From NCBI RefSeq assembly GCF_029320955.1, contig NZ_CP119757.1, positions 5,146,001-5,210,000 of the forward strand: a stretch of DNA of 64,000 nt. Direction: 5' to 3'. This document shows, in pieces, positions 50,826 to 60,559 of the stretch. The DNA comes from Flavobacterium sp. YJ01. GTDB taxonomy: Bacteria; Bacteroidota; Bacteroidia; Flavobacteriales; Flavobacteriaceae. Numbering within the stretch: the stretch's first letter is position 1; every line of letters begins with the position of its first letter. Both the position numbers and the translations under genes were made by a program. The notes below the pieces were generated by a model. The model was not told the DNA's origin. It made no database searches and saw only the letters and a list, made by a program, of their open reading frames with translations.

Positions 50826-53330
50826 CTAGTAATTTAAAATAAATCCTGCACCAAAGCCCATATCACTGTCATAGTGTGAAGACAAAGAACCCCATCTGGT
50901 AATTATATAGCGTAGTCCTGCCATATATTCCTTGTCTGTATTCCACATCAAATTCATTCTAAGCCGTTTAGAAACGGGAATGTCTTTACGTTCAAATTGT
51001 AATCTGACTTTACCATCGGTAAAAACTTCAGCTTGTGCTACTATTAACATAGGTAGGATGTAGTTAACCCCTAGACTTACCACTGCACGTTTATCCTTAG
51101 TATTGGTTTGTCCAAAAAGATTATTTTCTTGTATATCTTCTCCCATTCTTCTATATCTCCAGTCAAATCCTATAAAAGGCATTAACCATTGCATTTTTCC
51201 AATATATCGACCAATATGTGTTTCTGTTTCATAACCATGCATGTCATTGTATCCTAACCTCCATTCGGTTCCAATGCTCCAGCGTGTACTTTGATACATT
51301 GCTTCACCGTCATTTCCATTGGTGGCAAAATCATTTTCTGCCATAAAGTGGAATTTTCTGTCGTCGGCAAAAAGTTTTCGCTGTGCTAGTTTTGGGTTTG
51401 GTATTTCAGGATTGGCCGGCTGATTTTCATAAGTAAAAACCCTGCCCATTCCGCTCATCATATGATATAAAATATGGCAGTGAAAAAACCAGTCTCCATC
51501 AACATTGGCATTAAATTCCAAAGTATCGGTTTCCATAGGCATTATATCAATCACATTTTTTAATGGTGCATATTCTCCTTGTCCATTAAGAACCCTGAAA
51601 TCATGTCCATGCAAGTGCATTGGATGGCGCATCATAGAATTATTATGCAAAATTATACGTACATTTTCACCTTTTTTAATTAATATTTTATCAGCTTCTG
51701 AAACCACCTTATTGTCCAGACTCCATACATATCGATTCATATTCCCCGTAAGTTCAAATTTTAGTTCTTTAACAGGGGCATTTTCGGGAAGCGTAGTTTT
51801 TGTAGGTGATTTAAGCATTGCATAATTTAGTGTTGTAATATCCGAAAGTGCATTGGCATTATATTGCTCAGCATCCATTTTCATTCCTTCCATCTTTGTA
51901 CTGGTTTTAGGCTTTGTTTCACCTGTAATCTCAGGATACATTACTACATTCATATCCATCTTATTAAGGCTCATGCTCATTCCCATGTCATCCAGATCGC
52001 CATTCATTTTCATCATGCCGTTCATCATTTTCATTCCTTCGAAATATTTAAGTTTTGGCAAAGGAGCTACTAATTGCTTAATTCCGCTTCCGATGTAAAG
52101 GGACGTAGATTTTGTTCGGTCTTCGGGTGTTGCTAAAAATTCATAAGCTGTTTTATCAGCTGGAATAGTAACAACTATGTCATAGGTTTCAGAAACTGCA
52201 ATAATTAGTCGATCAACCTCAACGGGTTCTACGTCATTCCCATCATTTGCCACAACCGTAATTTTCCCACCGGCATAGGTTAACCAAAAGTAGGTTGATG
52301 CACCTCCATTGGAAACCCGTAATCGGACCTTATCACCTGCTTTAAATTGGGAAAGCTGATTTTCATTTTTCCCATTGATTAAAAATTTGTCGTAATAAAC
52401 ATCACTGACATCCATGGCATTCATTCGCTTCCATTCATTTTTTATTTTGTCGCTGAAATACCCCTGTTTTATAGCTTCTGCATAACTTTGTGTAGTGCCC
52501 TTTTTAATAGCAAACCAGTCTGATGCATTGTGCAGTAATCGATGTACATTTTCAGGTTTCATATCTGTCCATTCACTTAGTATTATGGGAACGGAAGGCA
52601 AATCATCGATTCCCTTGCGAAAGGTCGGATCATCTGTCCTTTTATTCATAATGAACGAACCGTACATGCCTATCTGTTCCTGAAGTTCCGTATGGCTATG
52701 ATACCAGTGTGTGCCATGCTGAATAATGGGAAAAGTATACAGATGCGTCGTATGGGGTTTAATTGGCATTTGAGTTAGATTTGGCACACCATCATATTGA
52801 TTGGGTAAGAATAAGCCATGCCAATGCAAGGAAGTATCTTCATCCAGCTCATTGTGAACATAGATTTCCGCAGTATCTCCTTCTGTAAAGGTCAAAGTAG
52901 GCATAGGTATTTGTCCGTTAACGGCAATGGCCCTTTTTGCTTTTCCTGTAAAATTTACAATTGTGTCTCTTATATACAGGTCATATCGGACTACACGCGG
53001 TGGCGAAGTATTTTCTTCAGCTCTTTTCTGAGAAATAGAACTACTATTGCCGTCCTGAAGTGTCTTATTACCTTGGTCAGTTTGCTTGGTGGCTTTATTT
53101 TCTGCTGTTTTTGTTTGCTTGTCTGACTTTTCCGGAACTAGTTTCATACCGCACTTGGGGCAGTTTCCTGGTTTGGCTTCATGAATTTCGGGATGCATTG
53201 GACAAGTATACGTAGTGGGATTTGACTCTTCTTTCGAAGGCTTTTTATCCATTTCCATTGTTTTCATATCCTGAGCATAAATTAGGACAGGAAGCATGAT
53301 AAAAACTAGTATTGTAAGTATATTTTTCAT
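50826..53330 (-). CDS. Multicopper oxidase (CopA-like) with heavy-metal-binding and C-terminal barrel-like domains
   Basis: An 834-residue exported protein. It has a signal peptide ending near IYAQ, then a heavy-metal-binding module (about 38-70, YTCPMHPE ... CPKCGMKL) and a Lys/Thr-rich linker. Cupredoxin copper-site motifs are LHWHGLF (H169, H171), HWYHSHTELQEQIG, HPMHLHGHDF and HCHILYHMMSGMG. A Met-rich stretch (MKMMNGMMKMNGDLDDMGMS) is typical of CopA/PcoA. The C-terminal 150 or so residues (WSIGTEWRLGYNDM, MQWLMPFIGFDWRYRRMG, GVNYILPMLIVAQAEVFTDG) resemble CopB outer-membrane barrels. It likely oxidises Cu(I) in the envelope. It is the last gene of the copper operon. Confidence 0.9.
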   Translation of the reverse strand: MKNILTILVFIMLPVLIYAQDMKTMEMDKKPSKEESNPTTYTCPMHPEIHEAKPGNCPKCGMKLVPEKSDKQTKTAENKATKQTDQGNKTLQDGNSSSISQKRAEENTSPPRVVRYDLYIRDTIVNFTGKAKRAIAVNGQIPMPTLTFTEGDTAEIYVHNELDEDTSLHWHGLFLPNQYDGVPNLTQMPIKPHTTHLYTFPIIQHGTHWYHSHTELQEQIGMYGSFIMNKRTDDPTFRKGIDDLPSVPIILSEWTDMKPENVHRLLHNASDWFAIKKGTTQSYAEAIKQGYFSDKIKNEWKRMNAMDVSDVYYDKFLINGKNENQLSQFKAGDKVRLRVSNGGASTYFWLTYAGGKITVVANDGNDVEPVEVDRLIIAVSETYDIVVTIPADKTAYEFLATPEDRTKSTSLYIGSGIKQLVAPLPKLKYFEGMKMMNGMMKMNGDLDDMGMSMSLNKMDMNVVMYPEITGETKPKTSTKMEGMKMDAEQYNANALSDITTLNYAMLKSPTKTTLPENAPVKELKFELTGNMNRYVWSLDNKVVSEADKILIKKGENVRIILHNNSMMRHPMHLHGHDFRVLNGQGEYAPLKNVIDIMPMETDTLEFNANVDGDWFFHCHILYHMMSGMGRVFTYENQPANPEIPNPKLAQRKLFADDRKFHFMAENDFATNGNDGEAMYQSTRWSIGTEWRLGYNDMHGYETETHIGRYIGKMQWLMPFIGFDWRYRRMGEDIQENNLFGQTNTKDKRAVVSLGVNYILPMLIVAQAEVFTDGKVRLQFERKDIPVSKRLRMNLMWNTDKEYMAGLRYIITRWGSLSSHYDSDMGFGAGFILNY

Positions 53331-53358
53331 ATTGCTATTTTTATAGAATATTGTTCTG

Positions 53359-53853
53359 TTATTTTTTTTTCATTTCACCCAACTTGGCTTTCATCTGCGC
53401 AATTTCAGCTTCTTGTGCTTTTATAATGTCTTGTGCAAGCTGACTTATTTCTGGATCTTGAAGGGAAGCCTCTTTGGCCATGAGGATTGCCGCTGCATGG
53501 TGTGGAATCATTGATTTTAAGAACTCTTTATCGTCAACAGCCGCTTGCAGTCTGATGCAGGAAAAAAAAATAATTGCAGCAAGGCCGCCTATGGCAAGTA
53601 ATGCCATGTTCCACTTTTTATTCATATACATACTGCCCATTACAATAATCTCAATTATGAGCATCGGCATAGTCATTAGTCCTGCCATGTAAAATTGATT
53701 TACATTGGGAATGACATTAGCAAAAACATCTACCATCGAGTACATTAGGATGTACATAGCAATAAATGACAATACGATCATAAATGCTAATTTTTTGTAC
53801 ATTTTTGGGTTTTTCTCTTTTGAATGCTGCTGTGTTGTGTGTTCCATTTTCAT
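53359..53853 (-). CDS. DUF305 family membrane-anchored protein
   Basis: A 164-residue protein with a His-containing N-terminus (MKMEHTTQQHSKEKN), three transmembrane segments, and a C-terminal ferritin-like DUF305 helical part: MIPHHAAAILMAKEASLQDP, LAQDIIKAQEAEIAQMK. The HH and Met residues are the family's likely metal ligands. DUF305 proteins are frequent in copper and silver resistance loci. The multicopper oxidase gene follows 28 bases downstream. Confidence 0.88.
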   Translation of the reverse strand: MKMEHTTQQHSKEKNPKMYKKLAFMIVLSFIAMYILMYSMVDVFANVIPNVNQFYMAGLMTMPMLIIEIIVMGSMYMNKKWNMALLAIGGLAAIIFFSCIRLQAAVDDKEFLKSMIPHHAAAILMAKEASLQDPEISQLAQDIIKAQEAEIAQMKAKLGEMKKK

Positions 53854-54002
53854 GATTTTTTTCCTTTAAAAGTTATTTAGATTAATAAATTTTCCTCCAA
53901 AACAAATCTAATGGCACTATAATATAATACAGCATTAGCTTAAGTGGCGGGGATTTTTTCTGCGCTTGTATTTTTCAATGTGATATTGTAATAGCTTAAT
54001 AT

Positions 54003-54875
54003 TTATTTGCTTTTAAGTAATAATTGTAACTCTTCAAGCTGGTTTTTTAATTTTTCCGTGCCTTTCATTTTTTTCTGTTCTGCAATTGCAAGGGCTTTTT
54101 TTGCAGCCTCGATGGCATTGGGATAATCCTTGAGTTCTACTGAGATTTTCTGTCTTAAAGTCGGATAATAAAAATTTTCAGGATCTAATTTTTCAGCTTC
54201 AGCTAACCACGATACTGCTTGGTTGTTTGCTCTGCACGTGGCTGAATAATAATTTGCTGCCTGAAACAATAAAGTAGCATTTTGACTTTTTTCTTTAATA
54301 ATATATTTGTCAATTAGGGCTAAAATTTCTTTGTCAGCTTTGCTTTTCATAGGTATTTTAACCATTGTGTTTTCCCATTCTATTTTAAGGAAGCCTTCTC
54401 CTTTACTGTTGATGTCATTTAATTCAATGGTAAAAGTTTCATAAAAACCAATCGTTTTTTCTGTGGGAACGGTAAAACGCATAACATCTTTTTTCTCATC
54501 ATAACCAGTTTCGCCATGTAAAGTAATATCACTATTGATAATTATAGTCCACTCATTTTCTGAAGGAATTGAGAATACAGAATAAGTTCCTTCTCTTAAA
54601 ATATTGTTTCCAAAAGCAATATCTTCATTAGTACTTATGGTCGTACAATCGCTGGCGCCTGTTCGCCAGAGTTTACCAAAAGGCACTAATTCGCCAAATA
54701 TTTTTCGCCCTCTTACTAAGGGTCTGCTATAGGATATTTTGACTGTAGAACTTCCGATTTCTTGTTGAAATGATGCAGAGGGACTTGCAGGGGTAAGTTT
54801 AATTTGAATTTTTTCTTGTGCAGAAATTGATAACGATTGCATAATAATGAAGCTTAGCAGAATTATTTTTTTCAT
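54003..54875 (-). CDS. DUF2911 domain-containing exported protein
   Basis: A 290-residue protein from ATG 54875 with a signal peptide ending near SISAQ. The DUF2911 domain (about 20-165) shows KISYSRPLVRGRKIFGELVP, GKLWRTGASDCTTISTNEDI and REGTYSVFSIPSENEWTIII. A helical, tetratricopeptide-like end follows (AAKKALAIAEQKKMKGTEKL). DUF2911 proteins are periplasmic and of unknown function. It lies 11 bases after the restriction-endonuclease-like gene; a longer in-frame start at 54941 falls inside that gene and would hide the signal peptide. Confidence 0.88.
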   Translation of the reverse strand: MKKIILLSFIIMQSLSISAQEKIQIKLTPASPSASFQQEIGSSTVKISYSRPLVRGRKIFGELVPFGKLWRTGASDCTTISTNEDIAFGNNILREGTYSVFSIPSENEWTIIINSDITLHGETGYDEKKDVMRFTVPTEKTIGFYETFTIELNDINSKGEGFLKIEWENTMVKIPMKSKADKEILALIDKYIIKEKSQNATLLFQAANYYSATCRANNQAVSWLAEAEKLDPENFYYPTLRQKISVELKDYPNAIEAAKKALAIAEQKKMKGTEKLKNQLEELQLLLKSK

Positions 54876-54886
54876 AGTTTTTAATT

Positions 54887-56131
54887 TTAAATTGATTTTG
54901 ATATTTTTTCCATTATCGAATGGTCGCTGCCAAATTTGCATATAGCATCACAATTGGCTCTTAGTTCAGAAAACAGGATATACTTAATATTCATTTTAGA
55001 GTTTTTTATAACAGGTCTATTGAGTTGAAGGACTAAATCCTTTTCCCGATTATTTGGAATTATAATATAAAAAACTTCCTGTCCGTTTGAAATAGTAAAG
55101 TATAGGTCAGACAACCGTAGTATGCCCGAATAGATACTAGTGCTCTTTTCTACTTCAAAGGCTCCTATAATTTTGTTTGTGCCTTTTTCGAACCACAACA
55201 CATCAATTAACTTGATGGTATTTTGAGTGTCCTTGTCAGTAGGCAGCTCAGGGAATTTTCCAAGTGAAATAAAGGAGAAATTCTGCCCATCAAACGATTT
55301 GCTTTTATCATTGCTTGCCGGAGTAACATCGAAACCCAATGAAACTCCAATTTTTAATAAATGGTACTGCATTTCACTATGCAGATTTTCTTCTAGTTTT
55401 TCGTCAAGTATTTCTTTTTGGCGCTTGTGTACGTTTTTTTCGAATCTTGCACGTTCTACTTCGCTTAAATATTCATCATTGCCTATTAGCATTTTCTGAG
55501 TTCCAATTTCAAAACACAATCCAGCGATGGCACCCAAATCATTTGAGAGCTGAGATTTATGCAAACTGTTAGTTTCCATTAAAACTTCTCGTATTTTAAG
55601 ATATTCTGTCCAGCTTCCCAATTTTTTTTTGTCTTTAAAAAGAAAATTAAAACCATTTAGAATAGCAGTGTTGAATGGTGGGAACCAGGTTGGGTGTATG
55701 AAATATAGAATACTGGCAACCGCTGGCCCTAAGCCTTTAATTTTTAATTCATCGAGTCTTATGATTTCTTTTACAACCTGTTCTTCAGACTTGGCATTGA
55801 TACAATTTTCAAGAAACTGACCAAAAGCCAATTTATTGTTTTGATTTTCATAGATATCTGGAATGCGTAATTTGGGTTTCCAATAAAACGGATGGGAAAC
55901 CCCTGCAAAGACTTGTTTTTGTTCGGCTATGCAGCTCAAAACAAATTCTAAGCTGCTTTCTTTAAAATCATTAGGAAAGTTCTTGTTTTTAATATCCTCA
56001 ATGACTTGCAGAACACCGCGTCTAATAGTCCGAAATGCTTTTAACCGTTGGTTGTTATCTATAAACCAGGTATTATAGACACTTTCGTTATCGTTTTTAT
56101 ACTGCAGAATAATTTGTCCTAGATTGGTCAT
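54887..56131 (-). CDS. Restriction-endonuclease-like protein with a helix-hairpin-helix part
   Basis: A 414-residue soluble protein. About residues 130-165 look like a helix-hairpin-helix region (LKIKGLGPAVASILYFIHPT). The C-terminal part has a PD-(D/E)XK-like core, IDVLWFEKG (D310) and GAFEVEKSTSIYSGILRLSD (E326, E328). That FEVE.TTSIYSG pattern is one I associate with type II restriction-endonuclease-like proteins. The canonical lysine is not at the ExK position, so catalysis is unproven. It has no methyltransferase partner and sits inside a copper-resistance operon, 28 bases after the CopA ATPase stop. Function unknown. Confidence 0.6.
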   Translation of the reverse strand: MTNLGQIILQYKNDNESVYNTWFIDNNQRLKAFRTIRRGVLQVIEDIKNKNFPNDFKESSLEFVLSCIAEQKQVFAGVSHPFYWKPKLRIPDIYENQNNKLAFGQFLENCINAKSEEQVVKEIIRLDELKIKGLGPAVASILYFIHPTWFPPFNTAILNGFNFLFKDKKKLGSWTEYLKIREVLMETNSLHKSQLSNDLGAIAGLCFEIGTQKMLIGNDEYLSEVERARFEKNVHKRQKEILDEKLEENLHSEMQYHLLKIGVSLGFDVTPASNDKSKSFDGQNFSFISLGKFPELPTDKDTQNTIKLIDVLWFEKGTNKIIGAFEVEKSTSIYSGILRLSDLYFTISNGQEVFYIIIPNNREKDLVLQLNRPVIKNSKMNIKYILFSELRANCDAICKFGSDHSIMEKISKSI

Positions 56132-56159
56132 TTGTTTGTATAGTAAAATTATTTATTCT

Positions 56160-58697
56160 TTAGAGTTTTAAACTTCTCAATCGCAATGCATTCACAATAA
56201 CAGATACAGAACTAAAACTCATTGCCAAGGCAGCAATCATAGGAGAAAGTAATATTCCGAAAAATGGATATAAAACACCCGCAGCAACTGGTACGCCTAA
56301 GACATTATATACAAAAGCAAAGAATAGGTTTTGCTTGATGTTGCTCATTACAGCGTGGCTCAGATTTTTTGCTTTTACAATTCCTTGCAGATCTCCTTTT
56401 ACCAAAGTAATCTTGGCGCTTTCGATCGCAACATCTGTTCCTGTTCCCATCGCAATTCCAATGTCCGATTGAGCCAAAGCTGGCGCATCATTTATTCCAT
56501 CTCCCGCCATAGCTACAATTTTTCCTTCGGCTTGAAGTTTCTCGATTACTTTTAATTTATCCTCGGGTAAACAACCTGCCTGAAAAGAGGTTAAATGCAA
56601 TTCGTCTGCAACCGCTTTGGCTGTATTTACATTATCTCCCGTAAGCATGATTACTTCAACCCCTTGGCGCATTAATTCTTTTATAGCTGCAGCACTTGTT
56701 TCTTTTATAGCATCGGTTATCGTTACAAATCCCACTACATTTTTATCTACAGCGATATAAGAAACTGTTTTTCCTAATTTTTGTTCTGCAATAATTTTTT
56801 CTTCAATTGTGGCAGAAATAGCTGCCCCTGCTTGCTCCATTAATTTTTTATTCCCTAATGCCATCTTTTTATCAATAGCAGTTCCGATAACTCCTTTTCC
56901 GGCGATGTTTTCAAAATCATCTACTTTGGTCAAAGAAACATTTTTAGCTTTTGCAAATTTCACTACAGCCTCCGCAAGAGGATGCTCACTGTACTGATTT
57001 AAAGACGCTATGTATTGCAGCAGTTCATCTTCTGAATATTGCAGCGCTACGATTTTTTCTACCGAAGGTTTGCCCTCCGTAATTGTTCCTGTTTTATCCG
57101 TAATGAGAACATTTACTTTGTCCATTTTTTCCAAAGCTTCGGCATTTTTTATCAGAATTCCCGATTGAGCGCCTTTTCCAACTCCTACCATTACAGACAT
57201 CGGTGTTGCTAAACCCAGTGCACATGGACAAGCAATTATCAATACGGCAATGGCGTTGATAAATCCGTAAACCATTGCCGGTTCCGGGCCAAATTTTGCC
57301 CAAATGAAAAAAGTAAGAACAGAGATAACAACAACAATCGGCACAAAATATTTGGCGATACTATCTGCTAGTTTCTGTATTGGTGCTCTGGAACGGCTTG
57401 CATTATTGACCATTTGTATAATTTGCGAAAGCAAGGTTTCCGAACCAACTTTTTCGGCAACCATAATAAAGGATTTGTTTCCGTTTATAGTCCCTGAAGA
57501 CACCATATCACCTATTTTTTTATCTACAGGAATTGGTTCGCCGGTAATCATCGATTCGTCTACTGTGCTTTCACCATCAGTAATCTTCCCGTCTACAGGA
57601 ATTTTGTCTCCGGGTTTTACCCGTAATAAATTACCTTTTTTGATATCATGGATTGAGATTATTTTATCACCGCCATCAATTACCAAAGTAGCTTGGGTAG
57701 GAGCCAGTTTTAATAATTCTTTTATAGCACCACTGGTTTGACTATGTGCTCTTGCCTCGAGTAATTGTCCTAACAAAACCAAAGTTAGAATAACCGTTGT
57801 GGCCTCAAAGTATAGCAGCACTGTTCCGTGTTCGGTCTTAAATTCACTAGGAAAAACGTCTGGGAAAAACATTCCTGCCAAACTAAATAAAAATGCCACT
57901 CCTGTACCAATTCCGATAAGGGTAAACATATTTAAGTTCCATGTAATTATTGACTTCCAAGCCCGTACAAAAAATATCCAACACGCATAAAAGACAACAG
58001 GAAGTGATAAGATAAGTTGTACCCAGTTCCATTTAGAGGCATCCATTAATTGTAGTAGAGGATTCTTGTGAGCCATTTCTATCATAGCTATAGCGAAAAT
58101 GGGAACAGTAAATACTACCGCTATTTTCATTTTCTTAACCAAATCCTTGTAAATTCTTTGGTCTTCGTTTTCACTTGGCTCCAGTGGCACCAGATCCATT
58201 CCGCAAATAGGACATGAACCTGGTGAATCGGTTATAACTTCCGGATGCATTGAACAGGTATACTGCTGAACCCGGGCAGCAGCAGGTTCTTGTACCAAAT
58301 GCATTCCGCATACAGGACAATCTCCTGCTTTATCATACATTTTATCACCTTCACAATGCATCGGGCAATAATATTTCCCACCCGCATCATTGTGAGGTAC
58401 GGCTGTCGTTTTATGATCATGTTTGTGTCCATGATTCTCAGCAGTGCTACAGCATGATTTCTCCGTTTTTTTTTCGTGCGAATGCGTGGTTTGAGTCATT
58501 TCAATGGTGTACTTTCCAACCGCAGTCAATGCTTCTTGGAGCTCTTCGGTCGCAATATGATTTTCCATTGTAATAGTTGCCAATGGAGGATCTAAGGAGA
58601 CCTTTGCTTTTATTCCCTCTACAGCATTTAACGTTTTTTCTACTTTTGTACGACATCCATCGCAAGTCATTCCCGATATTGTATAGGTGTGTGTCAT
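56160..58697 (-). CDS. copA: Copper-translocating P-type ATPase with three N-terminal metal-binding modules
   Basis: An 845-residue P1B-type ATPase. The N-terminus has an HMA domain ([15 protein letters not shown]12/C15), a His-rich linker ([14 protein letters not shown]), and two heavy-metal-binding modules ([16 protein letters not shown] and [16 protein letters not shown]). The core has the transport motif ACPCALG (C490-P-C492), TGEPIPV, the phosphorylation site DKTGT (D534), [10 protein letters not shown], and [14 protein letters not shown]. It exports Cu(I) or Ag(I) from the cytoplasm. The DUF3347 gene ends 86 bases upstream. Confidence 0.95.
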   Translation of the reverse strand: MTHTYTISGMTCDGCRTKVEKTLNAVEGIKAKVSLDPPLATITMENHIATEELQEALTAVGKYTIEMTQTTHSHEKKTEKSCCSTAENHGHKHDHKTTAVPHNDAGGKYYCPMHCEGDKMYDKAGDCPVCGMHLVQEPAAARVQQYTCSMHPEVITDSPGSCPICGMDLVPLEPSENEDQRIYKDLVKKMKIAVVFTVPIFAIAMIEMAHKNPLLQLMDASKWNWVQLILSLPVVFYACWIFFVRAWKSIITWNLNMFTLIGIGTGVAFLFSLAGMFFPDVFPSEFKTEHGTVLLYFEATTVILTLVLLGQLLEARAHSQTSGAIKELLKLAPTQATLVIDGGDKIISIHDIKKGNLLRVKPGDKIPVDGKITDGESTVDESMITGEPIPVDKKIGDMVSSGTINGNKSFIMVAEKVGSETLLSQIIQMVNNASRSRAPIQKLADSIAKYFVPIVVVISVLTFFIWAKFGPEPAMVYGFINAIAVLIIACPCALGLATPMSVMVGVGKGAQSGILIKNAEALEKMDKVNVLITDKTGTITEGKPSVEKIVALQYSEDELLQYIASLNQYSEHPLAEAVVKFAKAKNVSLTKVDDFENIAGKGVIGTAIDKKMALGNKKLMEQAGAAISATIEEKIIAEQKLGKTVSYIAVDKNVVGFVTITDAIKETSAAAIKELMRQGVEVIMLTGDNVNTAKAVADELHLTSFQAGCLPEDKLKVIEKLQAEGKIVAMAGDGINDAPALAQSDIGIAMGTGTDVAIESAKITLVKGDLQGIVKAKNLSHAVMSNIKQNLFFAFVYNVLGVPVAAGVLYPFFGILLSPMIAALAMSFSSVSVIVNALRLRSLKL

Positions 58698-58783
58698 AAG
58701 GTTATTTTTTACAGTTCCGATGCGTTATTTCTTTAATATATAGAAAGTTAGTGATTTTTTTTAAGCCAATCTGCATATTCTAA

Positions 58784-59323
58784 TTATTTAATTATTTCTT
58801 TCACCTCGCCGCACTTGAGCATTTTTTCTCCAAAGTACGGATTGCGCACTTCTTTGGTAGAACTAATCCATACGGCCCCTTTATTGTCGAAAGCCATTGG
58901 ACAATATTCTAAGTAGAGCTCAGCCTCAGCCATTCCTGCTTTTTTTACCAGGCTGACCATTTCATTACTTAGATTAGAATAAGCAGCTCGCTGCTTATCG
59001 ATATCGGGAGCTGAAACGATTGCCGTAGCACTTGCTGCAAGATTGCTGTTGCTGCTGATTTCCCGTGCTCCCGCTTCAATTGCATTCGCCGCCAGTTTTG
59101 CTTCAGCGACATTATCTTGGGCAAGGGCTACTGTTAAATGGGCATAGTGGCTGTATATCGCGTTTAAAATATCATCATTTATCCTGATTGCGGGATCCTT
59201 TAAAATTGGGACAGAGGCTTTATTATTCTGCTGAACCTCTTTCTTATTGTTTTCACCGTTACCGCACGCAATAAGCAGGAAGAGTGAGGCTATTGGAATT
59301 CCGATTTTGATTAATTTTTTCAT
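58784..59323 (-). CDS. DUF3347 domain-containing lipoprotein
   Basis: A 179-residue lipoprotein (lipobox LLIAC, about residue 20). The DUF3347 pattern is a helical bundle (LNAIYSHYAHLTVALAQDNV) ending with EYCPMAFDNKGAVWISSTKE and NPYFGEKMLKCGEV. The Cys and Met in the end segment likely bind copper or silver in the periplasm. The family is usually encoded with Cus-type pumps; its gene lies 18 bases after a CusB-like gene. Confidence 0.9.
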   Translation of the reverse strand: MKKLIKIGIPIASLFLLIACGNGENNKKEVQQNNKASVPILKDPAIRINDDILNAIYSHYAHLTVALAQDNVAEAKLAANAIEAGAREISSNSNLAASATAIVSAPDIDKQRAAYSNLSNEMVSLVKKAGMAEAELYLEYCPMAFDNKGAVWISSTKEVRNPYFGEKMLKCGEVKEIIK

Positions 59324-59341
59324 TGTCTGTGTGATTGATTA

Positions 59342-60556
59342 TTACATTTTCATTCCTGACATAGGGTTTTTGCCTTTCTTTAATATAAATTCACTGTACA
59401 AAAGATAGGCACCGGATGCAACGACGATATCTCCTTTTTTTAAACCGCTAGTAATTTCCACTTCATCGAAGGTTTCAGAACCAATAGCCACCATTTTAGG
59501 CTGATACTTGCCTTTTTCAATTTCAATCCACACATGTGTACCGCTGCCGTCTCTTATTACGGCATCTACAGGTATGGTTAATTTCATTTTTTGTTCTGAT
59601 GAAGGCAGTAAAACAATTGCCTGTTGACCTGCCTGCCATTGCTTGTTTGGATTGGCAATAGCACCTCGCAGCTGTATGAGCTGTTTGCTTGTCTGCAGGG
59701 CAGGATTTATAAAATCTACCGTCATTGTTTGGGGCTGATCTTCATAACCCGAGACAATAACTTTTACTTTTTGGCCTATTTTAACTTTACCGGCATCTGC
59801 AGGATAGACATCAGCTTCGACCCATAAACGGGTATAATCTTCCAGTTTCATAATAGAGCCTCCTTCTGCTACATATTGGCCTTCTGTTATGGAAAGTTCT
59901 GCAACTATTCCTGAATACGGGGCATAATAAACAACATAAGGAGAAGCTTTTTGTTTTTTTAATAATTCATTAAGCTGTGCTTCAGATTGTCCATATAATA
60001 ATAGTTTTTGTTTTGCAGCATTTTTTATTTGGGCAAATCGTTTATCCTCAGTAAAGCTTGCAGCCTGTGCCGTAGCTAGAAGGTACTCCTGCTGCAGGGC
60101 TGAAAGCTGCTCTGAATATATTTTGTACAAAGGCTGGCCTTTTCGAACGGGAACACCAGTTTCTTTTACATACAACTCTTCAATCCTTCCTGCCACGCGA
60201 CTTGAAATGTAAATAGTTTGCTCAGGGTCAGTAACCAAACGTCCGTTAAGATGAGAAGAATTTGAAAATTCATTTTCCCCAGCAGTTATTGTAGTCAGAT
60301 TAGCTAGTGCCTGCTGGCTCGGTCCCAAGGTTAGAAAGTCCTGTGCGTTGTTTTTTTCGAAAGGCACTAAATCCATTCCACAGATCGGGCATGAGCCGGG
60401 GCCATCTTTTACAATTTGCGGATGCATGGGGCAGGTATAGGTTTGAGCTTTTTCCTGACTGGTTTTTTTTTCTTCTTTTTGGGCACATGCTGTAAATAGA
60501 AGTGGAAAAACCATTGCAATGAGCAAAATAGTACGAATTATTAATTTATTGTTCAT
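59342..60556 (-). CDS. RND efflux periplasmic adaptor, CusB-like, with heavy-metal-binding module
   Basis: A 404-residue lipoprotein-like adaptor (FTACAQKEEK). Near residues 39-68 it has a heavy-metal-binding module ([16 protein letters not shown]). The adaptor core follows: GRIEELYVKETGVPVRKGQP, LYKIYSEQLSALQQEYLLA, VYYAPYSGIVAELSITEGQY and WVEADVYPADAGKVKIGQKV. Adaptors link CusA to a TolC-type channel and pass metal to the pump. It lies three bases after a second adaptor gene and 18 bases before DUF3347, all in one operon. Confidence 0.92.
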   Translation of the reverse strand: MNNKLIIRTILLIAMVFPLLFTACAQKEEKKTSQEKAQTYTCPMHPQIVKDGPGSCPICGMDLVPFEKNNAQDFLTLGPSQQALANLTTITAGENEFSNSSHLNGRLVTDPEQTIYISSRVAGRIEELYVKETGVPVRKGQPLYKIYSEQLSALQQEYLLATAQAASFTEDKRFAQIKNAAKQKLLLYGQSEAQLNELLKKQKASPYVVYYAPYSGIVAELSITEGQYVAEGGSIMKLEDYTRLWVEADVYPADAGKVKIGQKVKVIVSGYEDQPQTMTVDFINPALQTSKQLIQLRGAIANPNKQWQAGQQAIVLLPSSEQKMKLTIPVDAVIRDGSGTHVWIEIEKGKYQPKMVAIGSETFDEVEITSGLKKGDIVVASGAYLLYSEFILKKGKNPMSGMKM

Positions 60557-60559
60557 GGC

